A stretch of DNA of 36,079 nt, taken from an uncultured Rickettsiales bacterium (lineage in GTDB: Bacteria; Pseudomonadota; Alphaproteobacteria; Rickettsiales; UBA1997). Under the pieces are notes generated by a model. The model searched no databases, had not been told where the DNA came from, and worked only from the letters and a program-made list of their open reading frames with translations. The stretch spans positions 1 to 36,079 of the forward strand of contig CAJQHT010000018.1 in NCBI GenBank assembly GCA_905478245.1, in the 5' to 3' direction. This document shows, piece by piece, positions 1 to 9,810 of the stretch. Made by a program: the position numbers and the translations under genes. Position 1 is the first letter of the stretch; every line of letters begins with the position of its first letter.

Positions 1-738
1 GTAGGCTAGTGATTTTTTCTCTTTACCGTAAAAGGTTTTCTTTTGCAGTGTTTCTATGTCTTGTGTAGATAGTTTTTTGATGTTTCTCATATAATCATAT
101 GCCTCTACCAAGAAACCTGCAGAACCCACAGCACCATCATAGACTGTTTCTCCTATTTGTGGGTCAACTACTTTTACTATGGTTTTAATCAAAGGACGAG
201 GTGTGTAGTATTCTCCACCATTACGCCCTGCATTCCCCATATTTTTAATTTTCCCTTCATACAGGTGGCTCATCTCCAACTGTTCTGCATGGGTTCTAAA
301 GCGGAGTTCATCAATTAAGGCAACTACTTCCCGTAAATTATAACCAGACTGTATGCGATTCTTTAGCTCGCCAAAGATTTCCCCAATCTTATATTCTATG
401 GTATCTGCACTTGTAGCATTTGCTTTAAACTTCTTTAAATATAGGAAGAGTTCGTTATTTATAAAATCTAATAAATCATCTCCTGTTTGAGCATTGTGGT
501 CTATCTTACCGTCAGCTAATTTAGGTGCTGCCCAAGTAGTCCACTGAAACGCAGGTTCTATTAGTCTTGTATATTCTTTACCAGATAGCAACGCCGCATT
601 TTCTTTGTCCTTTTCTAAATCGTCTAAGTATTTCAAAAACAATACCCAAGAGGTTTGTTCTACATAATCCAATTCACTACCACACCCTGCATCTTTATGT
701 AGTATGTCATCTATATTCTTAAAACTTTGTTCAAACAT
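1..738 (-). CDS. hsdM: Type I restriction-modification DNA methyltransferase subunit HsdM, 5' part (3' end outside window)
   Basis: The reading frame is open from an ATG at 738 to the window edge (246 codons), about half of a usual HsdM of roughly 500 residues. Residues 1-130 look like the N-terminal helical HsdM domain. The segment GGEYYTPRPLI (174-184) is typical of these N6-adenine methylases just before the SAM-binding domain, and YDGAVGSAGFL (200-210) is the SAM-binding motif I. The catalytic NPPF-type motif should lie beyond the edge and is not seen. The protein would methylate adenine and work with HsdS and HsdR. The start lies only 12 bases after the cysE stop on the same strand, so it may be co-transcribed with the cys operon. 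Hand counts of three 60-base lines give about 35-42 % GC against about 30 % in the cys genes, which suggests recent acquisition. Family assignment is sure; whether the gene is intact cannot be seen. Confidence 0.9.
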   Translation of the reverse strand, partial: MFEQSFKNIDDILHKDAGCGSELDYVEQTSWVLFLKYLDDLEKDKENAALLSGKEYTRLIEPAFQWTTWAAPKLADGKIDHNAQTGDDLLDFINNELFLYLKKFKANATSADTIEYKIGEIFGELKNRIQSGYNLREVVALIDELRFRTHAEQLEMSHLYEGKIKNMGNAGRNGGEYYTPRPLIKTIVKVVDPQIGETVYDGAVGSAGFLVEAYDYMRNIKKLSTQDIETLQKKTFYGKEKKSLAY

Positions 739-750
739 ATTTTTTATAAT

Positions 751-1281
751 CTAAATAAAATATTCTATTTCATAATTCTTTTTGGTAATACCTTCACTTG
801 TAGGGGCAACTAAGATTTTTTTCTTTGCCATGTTTTTAACAATAATTGCATTAGGGCCAATTTTGGCCTCGTCTCCAATATTAATATCACCAATAACTTT
901 TGCTCCAGCGCCAATAATAACAGAATTGCCAATTGTTGGGTGACGCTTTTTATCACTAATTTTACCACTTCCACCAAGTGTGACACCATGATAAATGGTA
1001 ACATCGTCGCCAATAACAGAGGTTTCCCCAATTACAATTCCAGTGCCATGATCAATAAAAATTCTTTTACCAATTTTAGCACCAGGATGAATTTCAATAC
1101 CAGTTAAAATTGAAGCAATATTTGATAAAAAACGCGGCAATATCGGTATATTTAAGCGATAAAGTAAATTTGATATTCTGTAAAAAAACATTACATGTGC
1201 TCCAGGATAGCATAAAATTACTTCAAGTAAAGTTGGCTGAACAGGGTCTTTTTTCTTGATATTTGATAAAAAATCTAACAT
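751..1281 (-). CDS. cysE: Serine O-acetyltransferase (short form)
   Basis: Transfers acetyl from acetyl-CoA to L-serine, giving the O-acetylserine that CysK uses. The 176-residue protein is the short form lacking most of the N-terminal helical domain of enterobacterial CysE (about 270 residues). Signature stretches are HPGAKIGKRIFIDHGTG, GETSVIGDDVTIYHGVTLGG and KKRHPTIG, followed by left-handed beta-helix hexapeptide repeats (IIGAGAKVIGDI, IGDEAKIGPNA). The catalytic His of the IDHGTG motif is present. It lies 27 bases downstream of cysK and is the last biosynthetic gene of the operon. The C-terminal tail that inhibits or docks onto CysK in other bacteria ends in Ile in classic complexes; here it also ends in ...EYFI, so a cysteine synthase complex is possible (inference). 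Confidence 0.95.
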   Translation of the reverse strand: MLDFLSNIKKKDPVQPTLLEVILCYPGAHVMFFYRISNLLYRLNIPILPRFLSNIASILTGIEIHPGAKIGKRIFIDHGTGIVIGETSVIGDDVTIYHGVTLGGSGKISDKKRHPTIGNSVIIGAGAKVIGDINIGDEAKIGPNAIIVKNMAKKKILVAPTSEGITKKNYEIEYFI

Positions 1282-1308
1282 ATATTAATTTACAGAAATA
1301 TTATAATT

Positions 1309-2241
1309 CTAAACCTCGATATCTGCAAATAAAATAGAAGAAAGATATCTTTCGCCACATGACGCTAGAATAAATACTATTAATTTACCCTCATTTTCTG
1401 GTCTTTTTGCAACTTCTAAGGCAGCTTTAAAAGCAGCGCCAGAAGAAATTCCTGCCAAAATACCCTCTTTTAAGGCTAATTGTCTAGCATTAGAAACAGC
1501 ATCTTCGTTAGAAACCGTAATAATTTCATCAATTATGTCTTCATCTAAGATATCAGGAATAAAACCAGCGCCAATTCCTTGTATTTTATGTGGCCCCGGC
1601 TCTCCTCCTGATAAAACAGGACTGTCAGCTGGCTCAACTGCAATCATTTTAATATTAGGATTTCTTTGTTTTAGAATAGATCCAATTCCAGTTATTGTCC
1701 CTCCAGTTCCAATACCACTAACTACAATATCAACCTTGCCATCAGTATCTTTCCAGATTTCTTCTGCTGTAGTTTTTTGATGAATTTCAACATTAGCCTG
1801 ATTAGCGAATTGCTGCAACATCACAGAATTTTCTATTTGCGCATTTAATTCTTCAGCTTTTGCAATTGCACCTTTCATGCCTTTTGCCGCCTCCGTTAAC
1901 ACTAATTCAGCACCGTAAGCCTTTAATAATTTTCTTCTCTCCAGTGACATTGATTCTGGCATAGTTAAAATTAAACGATAACCTTTAATGGCAGCAACAA
2001 ATGCTAGCGCAATTCCAGTATTTCCAGAAGTTGGCTCAATTAAAGTATTTTTTCCAGGAATAATTTTTCCAGCCTTTTCAGCAGATTCAATCATGCTTGC
2101 TCCAATTCTATCCTTTACAGAATTAGATGGATTAAAATATTCTAATTTAGCAACAATAATTGCCTTACTTTCATTAAGTTTATTGATCTTAACTAATGGA
2201 GTATTTCCAATTAATTCAATAACATTATTTGCAATTTTCAT
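1309..2241 (-). CDS. cysK: Cysteine synthase (O-acetylserine sulfhydrylase)
   Basis: PLP enzyme that replaces the acetyl group of O-acetylserine with sulfide to make cysteine, the last step of the pathway encoded by this operon. At 310 residues it has normal family length. The PLP Schiff-base lysine is K43 in NPSNSVKDR, the substrate-binding loop TSGNTG is at 71-76, and the phosphate-binding glycine loop GTGGT follows SGI in the second half. These are the standard features of the CysK/CysM fold type II group; overall wording ([33 protein letters not shown]) favours CysK over CysM or cystathionine beta-synthase. The ATG start at 2241 is 13 bases after the cysN stop, in tight operon spacing. 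Confidence 0.96.
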   Translation of the reverse strand: MKIANNVIELIGNTPLVKINKLNESKAIIVAKLEYFNPSNSVKDRIGASMIESAEKAGKIIPGKNTLIEPTSGNTGIALAFVAAIKGYRLILTMPESMSLERRKLLKAYGAELVLTEAAKGMKGAIAKAEELNAQIENSVMLQQFANQANVEIHQKTTAEEIWKDTDGKVDIVVSGIGTGGTITGIGSILKQRNPNIKMIAVEPADSPVLSGGEPGPHKIQGIGAGFIPDILDEDIIDEIITVSNEDAVSNARQLALKEGILAGISSGAAFKAALEVAKRPENEGKLIVFILASCGERYLSSILFADIEV

Positions 2242-2254
2242 TTCTATTTCTATA

Positions 2255-3586
2255 TTATTTTTTTATAAAGTATTTTTTAAAGAGAGAGGTTAGTTCAGTA
2301 AAAAATCCAACATTAGAAGATTTAGATTTCACTAAATCATTAGTGGCTTTATTGATAATACCGCAAGCGATAGTTTCATTAGTGCTTTTGTCTATCAGTA
2401 AAAAGGAGCCTGTTTTTCTATTTGTTGTAAAATCATCAAAAGCTAAGGCATCGGATAGTGAAATATCAATATTAGCAATCTGATTTTGCTCTATTTCCTC
2501 AATATTATTGTCTTTTTGTAAATTTTCAACATTTACATGATAATTCAGATTGTCAATTCTAGCTCTTGTATAATTATGGTTTAATTTTATAAAATATTCA
2601 CAAGCATTATCTTTGTTAAAACTTTCTTCACTAAACCATAGTAAATGACAATTGAATTGATTAGATAATTGTGGTTTATTGGCAAAATCAGATATTAAAC
2701 CACCGCGATCAAGATCAATATCTTTATCTAGCCTAATCAAAGCTGAATTATTGGAATTGGCTGTTTGTGTATCTTTAGAAGAATGAATAATTTCGACAAT
2801 AGTAGCATTTTTTTGCAAAGGATAAGCGCTAATACCATCACCAACATTTAAAATGCCACTAGAAAGAAAACCTTGATAATATCTTTTTCTGTCATCTTTA
2901 ATTACATTTTGAACTTGGAATCTAGTGACAGATTTATCTGAAATCTTTTCCTTAATAGTAAGTAGGTAATCTATAATTGATTTTCCCTCATACCATTTAA
3001 TATTATCACTTTTAACGACAATATTATCACCTGTTAGCGCAATAATTGGCACAAAATAAATATTATCAAAATCAAGATCTTTAACTTTTTGTAAATATTC
3101 TCTTTTAATTTTATCAAAAACTTTTTGGTCATTATTAACCAAATCCATCTTATTAATTGCAACTATTATATTTTTAATACCAAATAAATTAGAGATATAG
3201 CTATGTCTGATAGTTTGAGTTTTAATTCCCTTTAAAGCATCAATTAAAATTATAGCAATATTTGAGTTAGAGGCAGCAACTGCCATATTTCTGGTATATT
3301 GCTCATGTCCAGGGGCGTCAGCTATAATAAATTTCTGATTATTATGAGAAAAATAGCGATAAGCAGCATCAATGGTAATTCTTTGCGATCTCTCTGAAGT
3401 TAAGCCATCTAAAAAGAGTGAAAAATCTAAATCACCTCCCTTAAATGATGCTTCAGTAGATTTTGCTACCTCTTCAATTTGATCCTGATAAAGTGAATTT
3501 GTATCATATAAAAGCCTACCAATTAAAGTAGATTTACCATCATCAACATTACCAGCTGTTAAAAATTTTATTATTTCCTGTGTCAT
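2255..3586 (-). CDS. cysN: Sulfate adenylyltransferase large (GTPase) subunit
   Basis: EF-Tu-like GTPase subunit of ATP sulfurylase; with CysD it makes APS from sulfate and ATP, driven by GTP hydrolysis. The G1 P-loop GNVDDGKST is at 12-20, G3 DAPGHEQY at 90-97 and G4 NKMD at 145-148, followed by beta-barrel domains. The 443-residue length is close to stand-alone CysN, and there is no C-terminal APS kinase (CysC) fusion as seen in NodQ-type proteins. One oddity is the stretch ERSQRITID at 65-73, where homologues usually read EREQGITID, so a conserved glycine next to the switch threonine is arginine. It sits 20 bases downstream of cysD, which agrees with the obligate CysDN complex. Confidence 0.95.
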   Translation of the reverse strand: MTQEIIKFLTAGNVDDGKSTLIGRLLYDTNSLYQDQIEEVAKSTEASFKGGDLDFSLFLDGLTSERSQRITIDAAYRYFSHNNQKFIIADAPGHEQYTRNMAVAASNSNIAIILIDALKGIKTQTIRHSYISNLFGIKNIIVAINKMDLVNNDQKVFDKIKREYLQKVKDLDFDNIYFVPIIALTGDNIVVKSDNIKWYEGKSIIDYLLTIKEKISDKSVTRFQVQNVIKDDRKRYYQGFLSSGILNVGDGISAYPLQKNATIVEIIHSSKDTQTANSNNSALIRLDKDIDLDRGGLISDFANKPQLSNQFNCHLLWFSEESFNKDNACEYFIKLNHNYTRARIDNLNYHVNVENLQKDNNIEEIEQNQIANIDISLSDALAFDDFTTNRKTGSFLLIDKSTNETIACGIINKATNDLVKSKSSNVGFFTELTSLFKKYFIKK

Positions 3587-3606
3587 TATAATTTCTTATT
3601 AATTTA

Positions 3607-4506
3607 TTAAAAATATCCTTCTAATTTTTTCTTTTCCATCGACCCAGATTGATCAGAATCAATTAATCTACCCTGTCTTTCAGAAAATTTACTAGCCTCC
3701 ATTTCAGCAATTATTTTATCTAAATTATCAGCCTTTGATTCAATAGCTCCAGTTAATGGATAACAACCAAGAGTTCTAAAACGAACATCAAGCTTTTCAG
3801 GAGTCTCACCTTTTTCTAAAGGCAGGCGCTCGTCATCAACCATAATCTTAGTTCCAGCCCTATCAACAACTGGTCTTTTTTTAGAAAAATATAAAGGAAC
3901 AACTTCTATTTCTCTTTCTTTAATATATTGCCAAATATCAAGCTCTGTCCAATTTGAAAGAGGAAATACACGCATTGACTCACCCTTATTAATTTTGCAA
4001 TTAAAAATATTAAACATTTCTGGTCTTTGTGATTTTGGATCCCAACCATGAAATTTACTTCTAAAAGAAAAAATTCTTTCTTTAGCACGAGATTTTTCCT
4101 CATCTCTTCTGGCGCCACCAAGAGCAACATCAAATTGATATTTATCCAAGGCCTGTCTTAAACCTTCAGTCTTCATAATATCGGTATAAACCTTGCTTCC
4201 CTCACCAAAAGGGCTAGCTTTTTTCTTCACACCCTCTTGATTAGTATGAACTATTAAATCTAGACCAAATTTCTTTGCTTGCGCATCACGAAATTGGATC
4301 ATTTCTTTAAATTTCCAAGTTGTATCAATGTGTAATACCTTAACTGGTGGTTTTATTGGATAAAAAGCCTTTAAGACTAAATGTAAAAGTACCGAGGAAT
4401 CCTTTCCTATTGAATATAAAAAAACCGGATTATCAAATTCTGCAATTGCTTCGCGAATTATATAAATTGACTCATCTTCTAGAGCCTGTAAATGTTTACT
4501 AACCAT
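3607..4506 (-). CDS. cysD: Sulfate adenylyltransferase small subunit
   Basis: Catalytic ATP-pyrophosphatase-fold subunit of ATP sulfurylase, partner of CysN encoded next downstream. The 299-residue protein has normal length. The PP-loop-type motif [13 protein letters not shown] is near residue 31, and the family-typical stretches [32 protein letters not shown] and [15 protein letters not shown] are present. The C-terminus carries the usual [18 protein letters not shown]-like segment. Start ATG at 4506 lies 7 bases after the cysI stop. Confidence 0.96.
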   Translation of the reverse strand: MVSKHLQALEDESIYIIREAIAEFDNPVFLYSIGKDSSVLLHLVLKAFYPIKPPVKVLHIDTTWKFKEMIQFRDAQAKKFGLDLIVHTNQEGVKKKASPFGEGSKVYTDIMKTEGLRQALDKYQFDVALGGARRDEEKSRAKERIFSFRSKFHGWDPKSQRPEMFNIFNCKINKGESMRVFPLSNWTELDIWQYIKEREIEVVPLYFSKKRPVVDRAGTKIMVDDERLPLEKGETPEKLDVRFRTLGCYPLTGAIESKADNLDKIIAEMEASKFSERQGRLIDSDQSGSMEKKKLEGYF

Positions 4507-4513
4507 TTTAATT

Positions 4514-6148
4514 TTAATTTTTAATTAACTTATAAGAAAAATCACCAAAAGTTTCATTTTCTTGTTTCTCACGCACATATTGTGCAAATAAAATATCAAG
4601 ATTCTCCAAAATATCATTTTCATTTAGATCTTCTTTATAAAGAGTATTTAGCCTTTCCCCAGTGGCACTGCCACCAATATACATATTATAAATACCCATG
4701 GCCTTACCAACAAAGCCTATTTCAGCCATAAACGGCCTAGCACAACCATTAGGACAGCCAGTCATGCGAATTGACACGGGATTATCAGCAATATCATGTT
4801 TTTTTAATAACAATTCAAATTTACTAATTAAATCTGGCAAATATCTTTGACCTTCAGCTAAGGCTAAAGGGCAAGTATTTAAAGCCACACAAGCCATTGC
4901 ATTTTTTCTAATATTAGAAATTCCATCATTACTAACATTATATTTTGCCAATATTTTTTCTACTTTTTCTTTATTTTTAGCTTCAATATTACTAATAATA
5001 ACATTCTGATTTGAGGTAAATCTGATATCTGATAAATTATTCTTAGTAATTTCAAGTAAAGCAGTTTTTAATTGCGCCTTTTCATCATCTAAAATACGAC
5101 CATTTTCGACAAATATTAAATTATGATATTTGCCAGCATAATCTTGATGCCAACCATAATAATCATTTCTGGTTTCAAATTGAAAATGCTTAGCAGCTTC
5201 TAATTTAACACTACGCTTCTCTATTTCCTCTCTAACAAAATCAACTCCAAGCCTAGCTACGGTATATTTAAAACGAGAAAGTTTACGATCTTCTCTGTTT
5301 CCATAATCTCTTTGAGTGGTAGCAATAGCTTCTGCTACCTTAATAATATTTTCTTTATCAGTATAGCCAATTAAATTACCAATTCTTGGATAGGTATTTT
5401 CATTACCATGAGTATTGCCCATACCACCACCAATAACAATATTAAAACCTTTCAATATTTTATTTTCAATAATAGCAATTAAACCAACATCATGAGCATA
5501 TAAATCCACATCATTATCAGGAGGAATAGCTATCACTATTTTAAATTTTCTTGGTAAATATGTTTCGCCATAAATTGGCTCTACTTCTTTTGTTGTTACC
5601 TTTTCTCCGTCCAGCCAGATTTCCTGATAAGCATTAGTTGATGGAAGCAAATGTTCACTAATTTTCTTTGAAAATTCATAAACTTCATCCTCCGCCTTAG
5701 ATCCAGCAATAGTAGATGTAGACATGATATTTCTATTAACATCACCACAAGCAGCAATTGAATCTAAATCATATTTGTCAAACCAAGAAACAGTAGGTTT
5801 TAAAGTTGATTTAATAACACCATGTAATTGTATAGTTTGACGAGTTGTAACCTTGATAATACCAGTCGAATATTGATCAGCAATCTCGTTAGATCCAACC
5901 CATTGCTTCGCAGAAATTTTTCCACCAGGAATTCTAAGTCTAATCATAAAAGAATAAAGAGGTTCAAGTTTCTTTTCCGCTCTTTCATCTCTACGATCTC
6001 TGTCGTCCTGCTGATAAATACCATGAAATTTAATAACAGTCTGATCATCCTCAAATAAAGATCCCGTTATTGGGTTTTCTAAACTTTCATCAAGAGTACC
6101 TCTTAATTTTTTACTTTTTACTTTTATTCCTTCCGCCTTATTACTCAT
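4514..6148 (-). CDS. cysI: Assimilatory sulfite reductase hemoprotein subunit (beta)
   Basis: Reduces sulfite to sulfide with six electrons passed from the CysJ flavoprotein to a siroheme-[4Fe-4S] centre. The four cluster ligands are C420, C426, C465 and C469, spaced C-x5-C-x38-C-x3-C exactly as in E. coli CysI. The siroheme-side motifs [10 protein letters not shown] (101-110), GDVNRNIM (135-142) and [10 protein letters not shown] (240-249) are intact, and the C-terminus GFGDF-like tail reads TFGDFSYK. Length (544) is close to the family. It lies 37 bases downstream of cysJ, so the holoenzyme subunits are adjacent. The siroheme should come from CysG in the same operon. Confidence 0.97.
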   Translation of the reverse strand: MSNKAEGIKVKSKKLRGTLDESLENPITGSLFEDDQTVIKFHGIYQQDDRDRRDERAEKKLEPLYSFMIRLRIPGGKISAKQWVGSNEIADQYSTGIIKVTTRQTIQLHGVIKSTLKPTVSWFDKYDLDSIAACGDVNRNIMSTSTIAGSKAEDEVYEFSKKISEHLLPSTNAYQEIWLDGEKVTTKEVEPIYGETYLPRKFKIVIAIPPDNDVDLYAHDVGLIAIIENKILKGFNIVIGGGMGNTHGNENTYPRIGNLIGYTDKENIIKVAEAIATTQRDYGNREDRKLSRFKYTVARLGVDFVREEIEKRSVKLEAAKHFQFETRNDYYGWHQDYAGKYHNLIFVENGRILDDEKAQLKTALLEITKNNLSDIRFTSNQNVIISNIEAKNKEKVEKILAKYNVSNDGISNIRKNAMACVALNTCPLALAEGQRYLPDLISKFELLLKKHDIADNPVSIRMTGCPNGCARPFMAEIGFVGKAMGIYNMYIGGSATGERLNTLYKEDLNENDILENLDILFAQYVREKQENETFGDFSYKLIKN

Positions 6149-6185
6149 AATTTATTTAATTATATTTCAAAAAATAATTTAATTT

Positions 6186-7622
6186 TTAATATACATCAAG
6201 CAAATATCTATCTTGATTTTTCAATTCTTCAAGATACTGCAAAGCTTGATCGGTAGTTTTTTTACCACTGACCTCGATAATTTTTAATAATGCCACCTCT
6301 ACATCTTTTGACATTTTTTCTTTATCTCCACAAACATAAAAATAAGCACCATTTTCTAGCCATTTAAATAATTCTTCACCCTGCTCTATAATTTTATGCT
6401 GCACATAAATTTTTTCTTTTTGATCACGAGAAAAAGCAACATCAATTTTATTTAACAGTCCAGAATCAAGATAATCTTGCCATTCAGTCTGGTATAAAAA
6501 ATCTTTTAAGAAGTTACATTCACCAAAAAATAACCAATTTTTACCTGAGCTATTCTGAAAATTTCTTTCAGCCATAAAGGATCTAAAAGGTGCAATTCCA
6601 GTACCTGGCCCAACCATTATAATATCTTTTTCATCAGCAGGTAGTTTAAATTGACGATTTTTACTAACATAAAGATTAAGTTTATCACCCTCTTTCAAAG
6701 AAGCTAAATAATTAGAACATAAACCTTTTTGCTCCTTACCATTTTCATCATTATATTTTAAAACTGAAACAGTTAAATGCACCTCATTCTCCGTCTCATT
6801 AACACTTGAAGCAATTGAATAAAGTCTTGGGGTAATTTTTTTACCCTCATCGTCAAGTATAATAATTCCAATTGAATCACCTGGTTCATAATGAATATCA
6901 TCTTCAACAGCTATTTCAATATGTCTGGTTTCTTTAACTGAACCATTATCACTTAAAATAACATTAGTTAGAATTTCACCTTCATAATTTGCTTTATTGG
7001 TAGATTTTGTAGCCACAGCAGTAGATGCAGAAACCTGCGCCCCAAAAGCAGTAAATATTTTATTTTTAATATCTTCTAAATGATCTTCAAAATCTAAATT
7101 TAAGTCCATTCTTTGACCTAGATTATTAGCTCCAAGTTCGTTTAATCTAGATTCAAGGTCTTTTCCAGACTGGCAAAATAAAGGATAATTAGTATCACCC
7201 AAAGCAACAACAAAATAATTTAAATTATTAAGTTTTAAATCTTCACTTTTAACAAATTCCCAGAATTTTTTGCCAGGTTCAGGCATTTCACCCTCACCAT
7301 GAGTACTGATGATAAAAATAACATTCTTTTCTTTAGTTAAGTCATTAAATCTATATTGATTTGAAGCCTTAATTTTTACATTAACCGACTTATCTTTTAA
7401 AGATTTAGATAATTCAGCTGCTATAAATTTAGAATTACCAGTTTCAGTAACATAAATAATTGTTAATTTATCAACTAAACCAGAAGTATCAATTTTCGCC
7501 AAAGAATTAACAGAGCCACCCAGAGCAAGGGCAGAAAGATAGCCGCTAGACCATAGTAATTCCTCTTTGCTAGATTTACTAATAAATTGATCTAAAATTT
7601 TTTGCAATTCACTTTTTAACAT
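6186..7622 (-). CDS. cysJ: Sulfite reductase flavoprotein subunit (alpha), lacking the usual connecting domain
   Basis: Moves electrons from NADPH through FAD and FMN to CysI. The order is a flavodoxin-like FMN domain (TETGN at 59-63, STHGEGEMPEPG around 106-117, LGDTNYPLFC at 141-150), then an FNR-like part with YEPGDS at 245-250, RLYS FAD motif at 266-269, GPGTGIAPFR at 338-347 (nucleotide binding) and the C-terminal CGDKEKMSKDVE and final Tyr at 478. Length is 478 against about 600 in E. coli. The missing part is specific: between YEPGDSIG and TPRLYSIASS only about ten residues remain, where E. coli CysJ has roughly a hundred residues of helical connecting domain. Flanking motifs are well conserved, so this looks like a clean, functional deletion rather than decay (inference). 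It lies 11 bases downstream of cysH. Confidence 0.94.
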   Translation of the reverse strand: MLKSELQKILDQFISKSSKEELLWSSGYLSALALGGSVNSLAKIDTSGLVDKLTIIYVTETGNSKFIAAELSKSLKDKSVNVKIKASNQYRFNDLTKEKNVIFIISTHGEGEMPEPGKKFWEFVKSEDLKLNNLNYFVVALGDTNYPLFCQSGKDLESRLNELGANNLGQRMDLNLDFEDHLEDIKNKIFTAFGAQVSASTAVATKSTNKANYEGEILTNVILSDNGSVKETRHIEIAVEDDIHYEPGDSIGIIILDDEGKKITPRLYSIASSVNETENEVHLTVSVLKYNDENGKEQKGLCSNYLASLKEGDKLNLYVSKNRQFKLPADEKDIIMVGPGTGIAPFRSFMAERNFQNSSGKNWLFFGECNFLKDFLYQTEWQDYLDSGLLNKIDVAFSRDQKEKIYVQHKIIEQGEELFKWLENGAYFYVCGDKEKMSKDVEVALLKIIEVSGKKTTDQALQYLEELKNQDRYLLDVY

Positions 7623-7633
7623 TTTAATTTAAC

Positions 7634-8365
7634 TTAATTTTTTTTATTATTTGATTTTACAAATTTACCATTAACCATATGAATACCACATTCTTGTTTA
7701 TTATCACTTTCCCACCACCATCTACCAGAGCGAGCATCTTCACCATCTTTGACGGCTCTTGAGCAAGGGTCGCAACCAATTGATTTATAACCTTCATCAT
7801 ATAATTTATTATAAGGAATATTATTTTTTTTAATATATTTCCAGATTTCATCCTCATTTAAATCTAAAATAGGGTAAAATTTTATAATATTCAAAGATTT
7901 ATCAAATTCAAGTAGGTTTTTGCTCTCACGATTGATATTATGCTCTTTTCTGACACCTGAAATCCAAATTTCTTTACCATTAAGCGCTTTTTTCAATGGC
8001 TCAACCTTTCTAATATGGCAACATTCAAGTCTCAAATCTAAATTATTATAAAAAGAATTTATACCTTTATTTTTAACAAAATCAGCAATTTTATCAGCAT
8101 CAGGATAGAAAACATTAATTTTTTTCTGATATTTATCTAAAACCTCTTGCCATAATTCATAGGTTTCGCTAGGTAGGCGACCTGTATCAATAGCAAAAAC
8201 TTCAATATTTAACTCATTTTTAAAGATTTCATCACAAATAATCTGATCCTCAATACTAAAACTAGTAGAAAAAGTAATATTTTTATAATTTTTAGCAATA
8301 AAACCAAGTCTTTCCTGCCAAGTTAGATTTTCAACATTATTAATTATTTTACTTATATCTAACAT
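7634..8365 (-). CDS. cysH: Adenylyl-sulfate (APS) reductase, [4Fe-4S] type of CysH
   Basis: Reduces activated sulfate to sulfite with thioredoxin or glutaredoxin. The 243-residue protein has the PP-loop-type start (FSTSFSIEDQ, 32-41) and the C-terminal catalytic ECGIH (C226). It also has the two cysteine pairs ECCHIRK (C115, C116) and GCDPCSR (C198, C201), which in this family ligate a [4Fe-4S] cluster and mark enzymes using APS; PAPS-only reductases such as E. coli CysH lack them. This fits the operon, which has ATP sulfurylase but no APS kinase. The stop side is 11 bases from cysJ, and the start overlaps the cysG 3' end by 7 bases, suggesting translational coupling. Confidence 0.94.
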   Translation of the reverse strand: MLDISKIINNVENLTWQERLGFIAKNYKNITFSTSFSIEDQIICDEIFKNELNIEVFAIDTGRLPSETYELWQEVLDKYQKKINVFYPDADKIADFVKNKGINSFYNNLDLRLECCHIRKVEPLKKALNGKEIWISGVRKEHNINRESKNLLEFDKSLNIIKFYPILDLNEDEIWKYIKKNNIPYNKLYDEGYKSIGCDPCSRAVKDGEDARSGRWWWESDNKQECGIHMVNGKFVKSNNKKN

Positions 8366-9792
8366 TCTACCTCCTTTCTTTTTCTGGGATTTTTAAAATA
8401 AACACCATCTAAATTTTCTTCCTTCCATTTAAAATCATGATGCTGATTAACGATGTCGCCAATAATAGTAATTGATGGCGAAATAAATTCTTTTTCAGCA
8501 AAGTCATTGTCAAAATTCTCCAAACTACTTATGTAAGTTTTTTGATAAGGCGTAGAAGCCTGCTCAATTACGGCTAAGGCAGTTTTTTTATCCTTTCCAG
8601 CTCTAATTAAATTTCTACTAATAACAGAAAGATTATGCGAAGACATATAAAGCACCAGAGAATCATTGCTTTGAGCTAAATTATCAAAATATTTATTATC
8701 AAATAAATCCTTTTCATAGATAGTTAAAAATCTAACTGATTTATTAGAATCCCGAGATGTTAATGACATTCCAGACAATGCAGCGGCAGCACTTGCCGCG
8801 GTAACTCCAGGAACAATTTGGTAAGGAATATTAATATTTTTTACAACTGCAATTTCTTCACTTAAATGAGCAAAAATAGTAGCATCTCCACCTTTTAACC
8901 TAGCAACTATATTGCCCTCTTTCGCAAACTTAGCAATTAAATCATTAATTTCATTTTGCTTATAACGATGAGAATCTCTTTTCTTTCCAACATTAATTTT
9001 AATAGCGTCTCTACGGGCATAATCAAGAATATCTTCTCCTACCAAGCGATCATAAAGCACAATATCGGCTTTTGAAAGTAAATTAACTGCTTTTATTGTC
9101 ATTAATTCAGCATCACCAGGGCCAGCACCAATGAAATAAACCGCTCCCTGTTTTTTATTTTCAATATCAGCAAGTTTATCATCAAATAATTTTTGTGCTT
9201 TTTTAATATTTTTTATTGCAATTTCAGCGCCAATTACACCCTCTATAACATCTTGCCAAAAAATCCGACGAGCTTGTAAATCAGTTAATTTTTTACGCAC
9301 CTTACCCTTATTTAATAAAATAAACTCATTAAAACCATCAAGATTTTTAATTAGGCTTAAATTAATTTTTTTCTTCAATATTCGAGCCAAAACAGGAGAC
9401 ATTCCAGAGGTGCCAATGGAAATCATAATATTTTCCTTCTTAACACTAGCACCAAAAATAAAATCAGAATTTTTAGGGTCATCAACGATATTAATTAAAA
9501 TACCAAGTTCTTTAGCGTCATTTCTAATTTTTTGATTGATTAAATTATCATTTGTTGCAGCTATAACAATATCAAAACCCTTTAAATCAGCCTTTTCATA
9601 GCTTTTTTCAGTGTAATTTATGTTATTTTCAATTATTAAATCATGCATTTGATCTAATTTATCTTTAGACACAATTTTAACATCTGCTTTAAACTCAAGC
9701 AAAGATTCCAATTTAGCTAAAGCTATATTACCAGCCCCAACTATGAGAAATTTAATATTACCAATGTCTAAAAACAGTGGAAAATATGACAT
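8359..9792 (-). CDS. cysG: Siroheme synthase: precorrin-2 dehydrogenase/ferrochelatase fused to uroporphyrinogen-III C-methyltransferase
   Basis: Makes siroheme for CysI from uroporphyrinogen III. The first roughly 210 residues are the CysG_N dehydrogenase/chelatase part, with the Rossmann motif LIVGAGNIALAKLE near residue 16 and the SIGTSGMSPVLAR segment. The second part is the SAM-dependent methyltransferase, beginning YFIGAGPGDAELMTIKAV, with LYDRLV and VPGVTAASAAAA. Total length 477 is normal for the trifunctional protein. I chose the ATG at 9792; a TTG one codon upstream (9795) is possible. One oddity is RLKGGDATIFAHLSEE, where the family reads RLKGGDPFIFGRGGEE, so several normally invariant residues are changed. 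First structural gene of the cys operon, behind the poly-Cys leader. Confidence 0.93.
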   Translation of the reverse strand: MSYFPLFLDIGNIKFLIVGAGNIALAKLESLLEFKADVKIVSKDKLDQMHDLIIENNINYTEKSYEKADLKGFDIVIAATNDNLINQKIRNDAKELGILINIVDDPKNSDFIFGASVKKENIMISIGTSGMSPVLARILKKKINLSLIKNLDGFNEFILLNKGKVRKKLTDLQARRIFWQDVIEGVIGAEIAIKNIKKAQKLFDDKLADIENKKQGAVYFIGAGPGDAELMTIKAVNLLSKADIVLYDRLVGEDILDYARRDAIKINVGKKRDSHRYKQNEINDLIAKFAKEGNIVARLKGGDATIFAHLSEEIAVVKNINIPYQIVPGVTAASAAAALSGMSLTSRDSNKSVRFLTIYEKDLFDNKYFDNLAQSNDSLVLYMSSHNLSVISRNLIRAGKDKKTALAVIEQASTPYQKTYISSLENFDNDFAEKEFISPSITIIGDIVNQHHDFKWKEENLDGVYFKNPRKRKEVEC

Positions 9793-9810
9793 CAAAAAAT
9801 AAAATTAATT

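Noticed and set aside
9793-9795. TTG start for cysG one codon upstream
   Set aside because: The next codon is ATG, which is the more likely start.
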